Source: Pseudolactococcus chungangensis CAU 28 = DSM 22330
Lineage (GTDB): Bacteria; Bacillota; Bacilli; Lactobacillales; Streptococcaceae
Assembly (NCBI RefSeq): GCF_002441885.1
Contig: NZ_JXJT01000008.1
Location: 33,584 to 97,583, forward strand
DNA length: 64,000 nucleotides
Direction: 5' to 3'
Below the pieces are notes generated by a model. The model was not told the DNA's origin. It searched no databases and worked only from the letters and a program-made list of their open reading frames with translations. This document shows positions 36,919 through 45,776 of this stretch, piece after piece (the stretch's first letter is position 1; every line of letters begins with the position of its first letter). A program made the position numbers and the translations under genes.

Positions 36919-37812
36919 TTAATTACCAATTAAAGCCATAAAACTTGCCTCAGTTTGACCATAAGAGACACGCACACGATTAAGGGCAAAGAGACCATTG
37001 GCACTGCTGGCAAGACCTGGGTTAGTCGTCAAACCAAGCTTATAGCCTGCTGCCTCAGCAAGTCCTGCAGTTTCAGTATTATAGCGTCCTGCCGGATAAC
37101 AAATGACAGATGTCTCTTGATGTAACAAATTATCCAGATACTTTTTAGAATCGATCAACTCTGTATTGGCTACATCATGGCTTGAATATTCCAAATCTGG
37201 ATGATTAACGGTGTGGCTACCGACAGACATAAGCGGATTAGCTTTCAACTCTGACAACATCTCATCCGTCATCGTATCTTCATTTCCCAACTTTCCAGTA
37301 ATAATGAAGAAGCTACCTTTCATGCCAAGCGCCGTTAGAATTGGCATAGCCGTATCGTGCGCATTTTTGTAACCATCATCAAAAGTCACCCAGACAATTT
37401 TTTCTGCTGGCTTTTCATTGGTCGTCAAAACACGATAAGCTTCCTCAGGGCTCAAAGTATAATACCCAGCATTCTTGAGTGCAGTCATCTCCATTTTAAA
37501 TTCATCAGCCGGTACAAATAAAGTATTGCCATCAACAACATCTGCAATGTGATGATACATCAAAATTGGAAACTCAATTGGCGCATCAGACTTGACCCAT
37601 TTGGGTTCTGGTTTCGCTTGTTCTTGTTCACTAGATGTCGACGGCTTAGCTTTCTCACTGCTTTCACCGACAACCTTATCAGCCACAGATTTCGTCACTT
37701 TTATCGGTCGATTATCAGACTTTGCTGATTTTCCTGATACCATTTTGAAAAAAATCATACCAACTAAGGCAAGAAGTATGACTACAATCGAAATTTGTAA
37801 CACTTTTTTCAT
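36919..37812 (-). CDS. Membrane-anchored polysaccharide deacetylase (PgdA-like)
   Basis: Probably removes acetyl groups from peptidoglycan N-acetylglucosamine, giving lysozyme resistance. 297 residues: N-terminal helix (VLQISIVVILLALVGMIFF), a Ser/Glu/Lys/Pro-rich linker (35-75), and a NodB domain with ILMYHHI, TFDDGY near 143 (catalytic Asp-Asp), SHTVNHPDL near 196 (zinc histidines), and CYPAGRYN. The substrate is inferred; wall teichoic or exopolysaccharide cannot be excluded. It lies 16 bp behind asnS and may be cotranscribed with it. Confidence 0.88.
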   Translation of the reverse strand: MKKVLQISIVVILLALVGMIFFKMVSGKSAKSDNRPIKVTKSVADKVVGESSEKAKPSTSSEQEQAKPEPKWVKSDAPIEFPILMYHHIADVVDGNTLFVPADEFKMEMTALKNAGYYTLSPEEAYRVLTTNEKPAEKIVWVTFDDGYKNAHDTAMPILTALGMKGSFFIITGKLGNEDTMTDEMLSELKANPLMSVGSHTVNHPDLEYSSHDVANTELIDSKKYLDNLLHQETSVICYPAGRYNTETAGLAEAAGYKLGLTTNPGLASSANGLFALNRVRVSYGQTEASFMALIGN

Positions 37813-37828
37813 ATTGGATGATTTCCCC

Positions 37829-39166
37829 CTAAGGTTTCAAACGGTGGAGGAGACGTGGAAACGGAATCGCTTCACGGATATGCTCATTACCTGTAATCCA
37901 AGTCACTGCACGTTCTAAGCCGAGTCCGAATCCTGAGTGTGGCACACTACCATATTTGCGAAGATCAAGATACCAAGCGTATTCTTCTTCTGATAGACCA
38001 AACTCAACTAATTTGGCTTTGAGATACTCATAGTCTGTCGCACGCTCACTACCACCAATGATTTCACCATAACCCTCTGGTGCTAACAAATCAGCACAGA
38101 TAACCACGTCATCACGTGTTGGATGTGGTTTCATATAGAAGGCCTTGATTGCTTTTGGATAGTTGAGGATGAATGTTGGCACACCAAAATAGTTTGAAAT
38201 CCATGTTTCATGCGGTGAGCCGAAGTCATCCCCCCATTCAATTTTTTCATAGTCATTATCAGCTTGATGCTCCTGTAACAAAGCAACCGCATCATCATAA
38301 GTAATCTTTTTAAATGGTGTTTCAATATATTTTTCAAGTACTGTTACATCACGGTCAAGCTCATTTAATGCATAGCTTTGATTGTCAATAACAGCCTTGA
38401 TGATGTGTTTCACATAAGCTTCTTGGACCTCAAGAGATTCCTCATGTGTCGTGAAAGCCATCTCTGGCTCAATCATCCAGAACTCTGTCAAATGACGACG
38501 TGTTTTCGATTTTTCAGCACGGAAAGTTGGCCCAAAGGTAAAGACTTTACCAAATGCCATGGCACCTGCCTCAGCGTAGAGCTGACCTGTTTGTGACAAG
38601 AAAGCCGGCTGACCAAAGTAGTCTGTTTCAAATAACTCTGTCGTGCCTTCTGGCGCTGACCCTGTTAAAATTGGGCTATCAATTTTGATAAAACCACGCG
38701 CATTGAAAAATTCATAAGTCGCCCGAATAATTTCATTTCTGACAAGCATAATCGCGTGTTGCTTACGGCTACGCAACCACAAATGACGATTATCCATAAG
38801 GAAATCTGTGCCGTGGTCTTTCGGTGTGATTGGGTAATCTACTGACTCACCAATGACTTCAATATCTGTCACATCAAGTTCGTAGCCAAATTTGCTACGA
38901 TCATCAGCCTTAACAGTTCCTGTGATTTTCACAGACGTTTCTTGTGCTAAGTGTTTGATGCTATCAAATTTAGCAAGACCCTCTTCTTCACCAAATTTTT
39001 CGATAAAATTTGGTTTGAAAGCAACTGCTTGAAAATAAGCTGTCCCATCACGCAATTGTAAGAAAGCAATCTTACCTTTACCTGATTTATTAGCGACCCA
39101 AGCGCCAATTGTGATTTCTTGATTGACATAATTTTTGACATCAATGATTGATACAAAGTTTCCCAT
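37829..39166 (-). CDS. asnS: Asparaginyl-tRNA synthetase
   Basis: Charges tRNA-Asn. 445 residues: N-terminal OB-fold anticodon domain (about 10-100) and class II catalytic domain with motif 2 ([15 protein letters not shown]) and motif 3 ([15 protein letters not shown]). [16 protein letters not shown] is typical of AsnRS rather than AspRS. The dinG - ypmB-like - aspC - asnS order is conserved with Bacillus, as far as I recall. The leader has no T-box but carries a repeat shared with the HAD gene. Confidence 0.96.
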   Translation of the reverse strand: MGNFVSIIDVKNYVNQEITIGAWVANKSGKGKIAFLQLRDGTAYFQAVAFKPNFIEKFGEEEGLAKFDSIKHLAQETSVKITGTVKADDRSKFGYELDVTDIEVIGESVDYPITPKDHGTDFLMDNRHLWLRSRKQHAIMLVRNEIIRATYEFFNARGFIKIDSPILTGSAPEGTTELFETDYFGQPAFLSQTGQLYAEAGAMAFGKVFTFGPTFRAEKSKTRRHLTEFWMIEPEMAFTTHEESLEVQEAYVKHIIKAVIDNQSYALNELDRDVTVLEKYIETPFKKITYDDAVALLQEHQADNDYEKIEWGDDFGSPHETWISNYFGVPTFILNYPKAIKAFYMKPHPTRDDVVICADLLAPEGYGEIIGGSERATDYEYLKAKLVEFGLSEEEYAWYLDLRKYGSVPHSGFGLGLERAVTWITGNEHIREAIPFPRLLHRLKP

Positions 39167-39186
39167 TTTTCTATTTCCTACTTTCC

Positions 39187-39270
39187 GCTTTCATTTCATG
39201 AAAACTTGACCGCCACAGGGGTGCCATCCAAGCAAGGTCATTCACGAATTGAAGGCCGTTCAAAGTCTTT
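39187..39270 (-). repeat. Leader element shared with the HAD gene (copy A)
   Basis: Counterpart of 15005-15095, in the same place relative to its gene. Contains AAAGACTTTGA, GAATGACC, GGTCAAGTTTTCA and the hairpin TTTCAT-TTC-ATGAAA (39189-39203). TGACC and GGTCA are again 24 nt apart. Confidence 0.55.
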
Positions 39271-39278
39271 GACTAAAA

Positions 39279-39644
39279 CTATTTTACTTCACAAACTGCA
39301 TAATAGTGACCATCCGGGTCTGCAAAATTAAAGACACGCCCCAAGCCTGGTACTACTACAATTTGACCGATTGCATCACTTACCTCTGTCACTTTAGTAT
39401 GCAAGACATCAAAGTCGTTGGCTTGAAACATGAGTGAGGGTATATTGTCAACAACTTCTGGTGATACTTCACGGATGAACGCCTTAGCATACAAATTCAG
39501 CGTGACTTGACTATCTGTGGCAGGTTTAATTGTCGCTGCATTGTCATCTATTTTTTGACCGACAAAACCGATAGCTTGCCAAAATTTTAAAGCATCGTCA
39601 ATATTTTCAACATAAAGCATGATAGCTAATTCTGATTGAAACAT
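39279..39644 (-). CDS. VOC (glyoxalase/bleomycin resistance) family protein
   Basis: 121 residues with two beta-alpha-beta-beta-beta units of a vicinal oxygen chelate fold; starts MFQSELAIMLYVENIDDALKF and ends FADPDGHYYAVCE, the common second-unit ending. Only part of the usual metal set (His/Glu) is obvious, so catalysis is uncertain. It sits between aspC and asnS in the same direction. Confidence 0.8.
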   Translation of the reverse strand: MFQSELAIMLYVENIDDALKFWQAIGFVGQKIDDNAATIKPATDSQVTLNLYAKAFIREVSPEVVDNIPSLMFQANDFDVLHTKVTEVSDAIGQIVVVPGLGRVFNFADPDGHYYAVCEVK

Positions 39645-39670
39645 CCCATGTGCCTCTTTTCATTTCTAAT

Positions 39671-40849
39671 TTAAGTTGTCATATATACTTTAAGGCGATT
39701 GACAGCATCTACTAAAGTTGCCATATCCGTTGCATAACTCATGCGAAGATTATCGTCAGCCCCAAATCCAGCACCTGTCACAACGGCAACACCAGTTTCT
39801 TCTAAGATATCGTCACAAAAAGCCGTAACATCCGTAAAGCCTTTGATTGCCATAGCTTTTGCTACCTTTGGAAAGAGGTAAAATGCCCCTTGTGGTTTGA
39901 TAGCTTCAAAGCCAGGGATTTCATTGACTAACGGAAAAATTGTATTTAAACGTTGTTCAAATTCTGCCCGCATGGTTTCAATGGCGGTTTGATCGCCAGT
40001 TAGAGCTTCAATCGCTGCGTACTGAGCGACTGCCGATGGATTAGAGGTTGTTTGACTGACGATTTTACTCATGGCACTGATAATCTCAGGATTGCCCACA
40101 GCAAAACCAATCCGCCAGCCTGTCATCGCATAAGTCTTTGAAACACCATTAATAATCAAAGTCTGATTTTTAATAGCATCTGAAACACTGGAGATTGGTG
40201 TAAAAGCATTACCATTATACACCAATCGGCCATAGATATCATCAGCCAAGATCAAAACATCATGATCTACTGCCCAGTTACCAATGGCGCGCAATTCGTC
40301 TGAGGTATAAATCATACCTGTTGGATTTGAGGGTGAATTGAGAATTAAAACGCGCGTTTGGGGTGTTTTGAGATTATCAAGTTGGTCAACCGTTACTTTA
40401 AAGTCTGCCTCCTGTTTTCCAACGGCAAAGACTGGCACACCACCGACCATTTTAATCTGATCCGCATAACTAACCCAGTAAGGTGTTGGGATGATAACTT
40501 CATCACCAGCATCTAAGACACTCGCAAAGAAAGCATAGAGAGCAAATTTCGCACCAGTTGTCACAACAACTTCTTGACGCGCAACACCATAACCATAGTA
40601 TTTCTCAAAATAAGTACCAACAGCATCTTTAAGGTCAGGTAAACCGCCTGCTTGGGTATAAAAACTTGCTTTTCCTGAATCAATCGCTGCTTTTGCTGCT
40701 GCTGCGATATTATCAGGTGTTGTAAAATCAGGTTCACCAATGGTTAGCATCAGAATATCTCTGCCTTGCGTTTGTAACTCCTTAGCACGCGCAGACGCTG
40801 CTAGCGTCACCGATTCTTCTAGATTATTGACTAGGCTTGATAATTTCAT
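39671..40849 (-). CDS. aspC: Aspartate aminotransferase, class I/II
   Basis: PLP enzyme interconverting aspartate and oxaloacetate with glutamate/2-oxoglutarate; in this position it can feed asparaginyl-tRNA synthesis with aspartate. 392 residues: TIGEPDFTTP, SPSNPTG, the PLP-lysine motif NGVSKTYAMTGWRIGF near 235, and Arg in LRMSYA near 372. Context and length fit the AspB branch. Its own extended -10 (TGGTATAAT, about 40898-40906) lies upstream. Confidence 0.92.
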   Translation of the reverse strand: MKLSSLVNNLEESVTLAASARAKELQTQGRDILMLTIGEPDFTTPDNIAAAAKAAIDSGKASFYTQAGGLPDLKDAVGTYFEKYYGYGVARQEVVVTTGAKFALYAFFASVLDAGDEVIIPTPYWVSYADQIKMVGGVPVFAVGKQEADFKVTVDQLDNLKTPQTRVLILNSPSNPTGMIYTSDELRAIGNWAVDHDVLILADDIYGRLVYNGNAFTPISSVSDAIKNQTLIINGVSKTYAMTGWRIGFAVGNPEIISAMSKIVSQTTSNPSAVAQYAAIEALTGDQTAIETMRAEFEQRLNTIFPLVNEIPGFEAIKPQGAFYLFPKVAKAMAIKGFTDVTAFCDDILEETGVAVVTGAGFGADDNLRMSYATDMATLVDAVNRLKVYMTT

Positions 40850-41027
40850 AAGGTATCTTCTCCCAACTTGAACTACAGAAATTTGCGATTAACTAGAATT
40901 ATACCAAAAATACCTTAAAAAATCAGCCTTTCCTTGCGATATTCTCAATTTATTCTAAATTAAAAGGGCAGCTTTTAACACATAACTATTTCTAATATTA
41001 CTTTGACGTTTTATACCTTGTATGACT

Positions 41028-41450
41028 TTAACCTTTTATTTTTTCACCGGTATCAAAAGCATACAAGACCATATCTTTAGTCTGCCAAACGACTTGACCA
41101 TCATAAAGAGTCAATGCTGCTGTTTTTTCAGTTAAATCACTTTTATTATCTGCTAGTTTGACTACTTTAATCTCACCACCCTTAGCAGGCAGTAAAATAC
41201 CCAGCGCTTCTCCTTTACTATCTTGCCCGATAAGGCTATAAGTCGTTGTCGTTGTGGTCGTAACTTCAAAATTTGTAACTTCTTTGACAGGTGTTTTTGC
41301 TTTAACAAGACTAATAGCATCTGACTTAGCACGACTGTAAGGACTCATGGCTTGCATATAAAAGAAGATTGTCCCAATCAAAAGTGACAAGATAATTAAT
41401 AGTACACCAATCCAAATTTGGCTGATTTTTGTCATTCGTTTTTTTCTCAT
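41028..41450 (-). CDS. TseB/YpmB-like membrane protein (DUF5590)
   Basis: 140 residues: one N-terminal membrane helix (IWIGVLLIILSLLIGTIFFYM) and a PepSY-like extracytoplasmic domain (AKSDAISLVKAK ... YDGQVVWQTK). In Bacillus the homologue TseB acts on penicillin-binding protein PBP2A in cell elongation; that role is not proven here. GAAAGG precedes the ATG. It sits between dinG and aspC exactly as ypmB does in Bacillus. Confidence 0.82.
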   Translation of the reverse strand: MRKKRMTKISQIWIGVLLIILSLLIGTIFFYMQAMSPYSRAKSDAISLVKAKTPVKEVTNFEVTTTTTTTYSLIGQDSKGEALGILLPAKGGEIKVVKLADNKSDLTEKTAALTLYDGQVVWQTKDMVLYAFDTGEKIKG

Positions 41451-41466
41451 AACTGCCTTTCTTATA

Positions 41467-43809
41467 CTACAAAAAATCTTTTGTTTCTTGTAAAATATCC
41501 TCTATCTTGGCAAAGTCCACACGACTGGCTTGTCGTAAATTCTTAACCATTTTTTTGGCATAGGTTTTACCTGCCAAACGTTTGTCGAGGATAACGACAA
41601 CTGATTTTTGATCTTTTCGACGGTTAACACGTCCAATTGCTTGTTTGAGTTGCAAGGTTGCCAAAGGAACAGAAAAATCATAGAAAGGATTCTTGAACCG
41701 CTTGGCATATTTTCGAATTAAAATATCATCAGGGACTGTAAATGGCAGTCTCGTCACAAGCAAAATGAGCTCATCTTGTCGTTCAAAATCGACACCTTCC
41801 CAGAATTTTTTACTTCCCAAGAGAATAGCTCGCGCACGCTCATCAAATTTTTTCTTAATTCGGCTGGCATCTCCTGATGCATCAGCTTGGAGAAAGTCAA
41901 TTCCCGCTGCTTCTAAAGCCTGCGCTGTTAGCGCAAGGCTATCATTGCTCGTAAATAAGACAACCATTGGTTTGCCAAGTTTTGCGACTGTTTGCACGCA
42001 TTCAGCAATAAAATCAGCATAGGCCTCTGGTGAGAGACTTGTAATATCGGCACTATCTGTTGCTACAAAAACTTGCTGGTTGTCGTTTTTTTCCTGAGGC
42101 ATGATGTCAAAGGTGTAATCAGTAAAACCTAAAAGCTCTGGAAAAACAGCCTTTTTATCCGACATAGACAAGGTTGCGCCAATCAAATAAGTCTTGGTTT
42201 GTTGAGGAATCATGGCCGCAAAATTTAGAAAATCTGTTGGGCTAGACTTGAGCACATGATTTTGAATCCAGACAAAATCTTCCGGATTGGCAAGGACATC
42301 TGTAATAGCTGTCAGACCTAGTTCTTGCGCATCCAAACGGATTTTATCAATATTTAGTTGTCGCCGTGATAACTGATGCGTAAGGCTTTCTAACAATCGT
42401 TTGTGTAACTGCGAAGTATGACGATTGACTTTGACAAGCTCATCTAAAAGTTTGACTGATTTTTGTTGCGCATTTTCTAAAACAGAAAAGAGTTGTTGCG
42501 CTTCATCCACTACTAAAACTTTATCTTCAAACATCTCTGTTTGGTCTGCTATTCGTTCCGCTAAATAAGCATGGTTCATAACAATGACCTGAGCATTCTC
42601 AGCTTTTTTCTGCGTTAACTGCCAAAAATCTTGCTCAAAATAAAGTTGTCCTGGACTCACAACGCCCGTATGACGAATGCTATCCAGATAGGCATGGCTA
42701 GTCATCGTGAGACTCAGTTCATCAAGTTCACCTGTTTTTGTCTCTGTCAGCCATACCAGCACTTTCATCTTGAATATTTCAAAATTTTTACCTTCATCTG
42801 CTCTATACAGTAATTTGCTGAATTTTTCTAGGGAAATATAGTTGGCTGTCCCGAGCATTTTAGCAAAGTCAACCCCAAATTTCGCCTTGAAAACAGGTGC
42901 TAAATTTTGCATGAGCTGATCTTGTAAGATTTTCGTTGGCACTGATAAAATCAGCTTTTTGCCTTGACCTAATAGTGTCAATAAATAAGCATAGGTCTTG
43001 CCGATACCTGTAGGCGCTTCGATGAAAGCTGCAGTATCATCTGCAAGCCGTGCTTTCACCACTTCCGCAAAAGCTTTTTGTTGCAGGCGTTCTGTTAAGT
43101 TGAGCATCTTCAAATTTTGTCTAAAATTCTTTTTGACTAAATTTTTATTTTCCGCAAAATACGGTTTCAAGGTTGAGATATGATTGACCTTAATCATATC
43201 GGCATGTTTGCGCTTGGCTTCGGGCAACTGTTCGGTGATGACAAGTTTTGTTTCATAGATGAGATTATCAGCGTGCTGTTCGATTTCTGTCAAAACATTT
43301 TTGGGCAGATGACGCATTTTTTCTTGCAGTTTAATCAAAAGTTTGGCTGTCGCATAGGCATCCGAAAGTGCTTCATGTGGTTTATCATGCTGCAAGTTCA
43401 GAACACGCGAAAGTGTCTCTAGTCCATACTTCTCCAGAGTTGGGAAGAAAACCCTTGCCAGTTCGACCGTGTCGACTCTAGGCATATCAAGGTTGACACC
43501 ATGTTGCGCAAAGGTATGAGCTAGGAGATGATAGTCGAATTTCACATTATGCGCGACAAAAACACAGTTTTTCAAGATAGCTGCAACGTCTGAAAGGACA
43601 TCAGAAAAATCAGGCGCGGCCTGAACTTGTGCCGTTGAGATGCCTGTTAACATGGAGATATGGTAATCCAACGTTTCATGTGGATTGACGTCAGTTTGAT
43701 AGGTTTGTATGATTTTGCCGTTTTCGACCACGACAATACCAATTTGGATAATTTTACTCGTGTGGCTAGCACTTGTTGCCTCTAAATCCACTACTGCGTA
43801 TTTGGTCAT
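41467..43809 (-). CDS. dinG: DinG-type protein, 3'-5' exonuclease joined to XPD-like helicase
   Basis: 780 residues: N-terminal DEDDh exonuclease (Asp8 and Glu10 in VVDLEAT, HNVKFDYHLL, HEALSDAYAT) and a superfamily 2 domain with Walker A APTGIGKT near 268, DEAQ motif VVDEAQQL, and the final helicase motif IGRVNRRKDQ. The iron-sulfur cysteines of E. coli DinG are not obvious. In staphylococci the homologue behaves as an exonuclease rather than a helicase, which may apply here. Confidence 0.9.
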   Translation of the reverse strand: MTKYAVVDLEATSASHTSKIIQIGIVVVENGKIIQTYQTDVNPHETLDYHISMLTGISTAQVQAAPDFSDVLSDVAAILKNCVFVAHNVKFDYHLLAHTFAQHGVNLDMPRVDTVELARVFFPTLEKYGLETLSRVLNLQHDKPHEALSDAYATAKLLIKLQEKMRHLPKNVLTEIEQHADNLIYETKLVITEQLPEAKRKHADMIKVNHISTLKPYFAENKNLVKKNFRQNLKMLNLTERLQQKAFAEVVKARLADDTAAFIEAPTGIGKTYAYLLTLLGQGKKLILSVPTKILQDQLMQNLAPVFKAKFGVDFAKMLGTANYISLEKFSKLLYRADEGKNFEIFKMKVLVWLTETKTGELDELSLTMTSHAYLDSIRHTGVVSPGQLYFEQDFWQLTQKKAENAQVIVMNHAYLAERIADQTEMFEDKVLVVDEAQQLFSVLENAQQKSVKLLDELVKVNRHTSQLHKRLLESLTHQLSRRQLNIDKIRLDAQELGLTAITDVLANPEDFVWIQNHVLKSSPTDFLNFAAMIPQQTKTYLIGATLSMSDKKAVFPELLGFTDYTFDIMPQEKNDNQQVFVATDSADITSLSPEAYADFIAECVQTVAKLGKPMVVLFTSNDSLALTAQALEAAGIDFLQADASGDASRIKKKFDERARAILLGSKKFWEGVDFERQDELILLVTRLPFTVPDDILIRKYAKRFKNPFYDFSVPLATLQLKQAIGRVNRRKDQKSVVVILDKRLAGKTYAKKMVKNLRQASRVDFAKIEDILQETKDFL

Positions 43810-43950
43810 AATTTTCGTTTTCTATCTATAAATAAGTTAAATCCATTATAACATATATTGTTTTTTGATATAATGAAGGAAACAAGCAACAACAAGAAAA
43901 ATCACTTGCTACCGCTTTATTCTAACGTGATACATCTCAAAGGAGTTTTT

Positions 43951-44589
43951 ATGAACATTAAAATGATCACCAATCCTATCGCCTATGAAAATACTTACTT
44001 TCTATCCAACGATGAGGCAACACTCGTCATCGATCCAGGTAACGACACGGACACGATTCTCAGCCTTATCGGAGACCTCGGCAAACCCGTCGCAGCCATT
44101 CTTTTGACTCACACCCACTACGATCATATCATGAGTGTTGAGGCAGTTCGCGAGGCAACTGGCGCGCCTGTCTATGTCAGTCCACTTGAGGCAGAATGGC
44201 TCTATACACCAACACTTAACCTCTCAGGTTTACCACGTCATGAACATGATTTACCCAATGTCGTGGTCAATGTTGCAGAACATACATTTTCAGAAAACAC
44301 AGATTATCACATTGGTGGCTTTGATTTCACTGTCCTTGCCACACCGGGTCACTCTCAAGGTGGCGTTTCTTTCGTTTTTGAACAGGAAGCCATTGTCTTT
44401 ACGGGAGATGCTCTTTTCTCAGGTACCATTGGTAGAACTGACTTGAACACAGGCAATATAGAAATACTGAAGCACTCTATTCGTACGCAACTCTTTACAC
44501 TACCTGATAATTACCGTGTCTTTCCCGGACATGGCCCACAAACTAGGATTGGTGCAGAAAAACTGCATAATCCATTTTTCTTAGATTAA
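43951..44589 (+). CDS. MBL-fold metallo-hydrolase, glyoxalase II-like
   Basis: 212 residues with the metal motif THTHYDH (His54, His56, Asp58, His59), a later GHSQGG, GDALFSGTIGRTDL, and FPGHGPQT: a complete two-metal beta-lactamase fold close to hydroxyacylglutathione hydrolases, as in the YcbL group. The start is the ATG at 43951 behind AAAGGAG; the open frame upstream to 43858 is leader. A TATAAT lies at about 43868. The substrate is unknown, most likely a thioester. Confidence 0.88.
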   Translation: MNIKMITNPIAYENTYFLSNDEATLVIDPGNDTDTILSLIGDLGKPVAAILLTHTHYDHIMSVEAVREATGAPVYVSPLEAEWLYTPTLNLSGLPRHEHDLPNVVVNVAEHTFSENTDYHIGGFDFTVLATPGHSQGGVSFVFEQEAIVFTGDALFSGTIGRTDLNTGNIEILKHSIRTQLFTLPDNYRVFPGHGPQTRIGAEKLHNPFFLD

Positions 44590-44595
44590 GCCACT

Positions 44596-44625
44596 AAACA
44601 GTAGACAATGACTGCTGTTTTTTTT
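44596..44625 (+). terminator. Terminator of the metallo-hydrolase gene
   Basis: AAACAGTAG / CTGCTGTTT stem (one wobble) with a 7-nt loop and eight Ts. Confidence 0.75.
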
Positions 44626-44756
44626 ATTTCCTAACTTTTCTTTCATCATTCTAAACACTACTTATCAACAAACCGACAATTAAATTTTTTACATGTTATA
44701 CTGAGCATAGCACCCTTACTAGAAACCATCAGTAGGTGTCCCTCGAATGGAGACTC

Positions 44757-45722
44757 ATGGTCACAAAACAAACCATCGGCTTTTTAAAAAGCCACAAGCC
44801 GAATGAACATCGCATTGCACTACTCCCACAAGATTTGACACACACTACCCATCCAGAAATGATTTACTTGGAAACAGGTTATGGACACGGTTTAGGTATT
44901 TGTGATACGAGTTATTCAGACTTAGGCGCACAAGTCGTCCCACGTCAAATCGTTCTTGAACAGAGCATCATTTGTGAACCTAAGATTGGCGAATCCGATA
45001 TTTTAAGTCAGCTTCAACCACATCAGACTGTCTTTGGCTGGATTCATGCTAAGCAAAGCCTGCCCATCACCAAGGTACTTCTCGCCACTGGTGTACGCGT
45101 CATCGCTTGGGAAGAGATGTATGACAATCATCAACATACCTTTTGGCGTAATAATGAACTAGCTGGTGAAGCTGCCGTCCTTCACGCTTTTCTTTTGACC
45201 GGTCAGATGCCTTACGATACAAAAGTTGCCCTAATTGGCAGAGGAAGTGTCGCTTTTGGAGCGACACGTGTCCTACAAGGTCTTGGCGCCGATGTTACCG
45301 TCATTCGGCGTAATCAGGAAAGCTTACTCAGACAGACCCTCGGGAACTTCGATGTCGTTGTGAACGCATCGCTCTGGAATGTGAATCGTGAAGACCATCT
45401 AATTACAACAGAGGATTTAGCTTTGATGCAACCTGGTAGTCTAATCATTGATATTTCCGCTGATGCCGGTGGTGGGATTGAAAGTTCACATATCACGACC
45501 ATGTCTTCACCCACTTATGAGATTAATCGAGTCACACACTATGTTGTCGACCATACGCCAAGTATATTATATCAAACGGCTTCAAAAAGTATTTCCCAAG
45601 CCATCTCACCGTTTTTAAATGACTTAATCAGCAATCGAGAAAATAACGTTTTAACTCAAGCAACAATTATTGATAAAGGTAAAATATTAGACTTGGATAT
45701 TTTAGATTTTCAAGCCTTATAG
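44757..45722 (+). CDS. ceo: N5-(carboxyethyl)ornithine synthase
   Basis: NADPH-dependent reductive condensation of pyruvate with the side-chain amine of ornithine (or lysine), a reaction known from Lactococcus lactis K1. 321 residues of the alanine dehydrogenase fold but about 50 shorter than alanine dehydrogenase. The segments IICEPKIGE, TVFGWIHA, FWRNNELAGEAAVLHAF, ALIGRGSVAFGA, NVNREDHLI and THYVVDHTPSILYQT match CEO synthase as I recall it. The start is the ATG at 44757 with TGGAGA before; an in-frame GTG at 44736 is less likely. The promoter has an extended -10 TGTTATACT near 44693-44701. Confidence 0.85.
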   Translation: MVTKQTIGFLKSHKPNEHRIALLPQDLTHTTHPEMIYLETGYGHGLGICDTSYSDLGAQVVPRQIVLEQSIICEPKIGESDILSQLQPHQTVFGWIHAKQSLPITKVLLATGVRVIAWEEMYDNHQHTFWRNNELAGEAAVLHAFLLTGQMPYDTKVALIGRGSVAFGATRVLQGLGADVTVIRRNQESLLRQTLGNFDVVVNASLWNVNREDHLITTEDLALMQPGSLIIDISADAGGGIESSHITTMSSPTYEINRVTHYVVDHTPSILYQTASKSISQAISPFLNDLISNRENNVLTQATIIDKGKILDLDILDFQAL

Positions 45723-45730
45723 CATCATAT

Positions 45731-45774
45731 AAAAAAGCAGGAACTGACATTTCGTTGTCAGTTTCTGCTTTTAT
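45731..45774. terminator. Bidirectional terminator between ceo and thrS
   Basis: AAAAGCAG-G-AACTGACA pairs with TGTCAGTT-T-CTGCTTTT, giving T-runs for both convergent genes. Confidence 0.85.
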
Positions 45775-45776
45775 GT

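Noticed and set aside
39167..39278. T-box upstream of asnS
   Set aside because: No GGTGG-type T-box core and no terminator hairpin with T-run in the leader.
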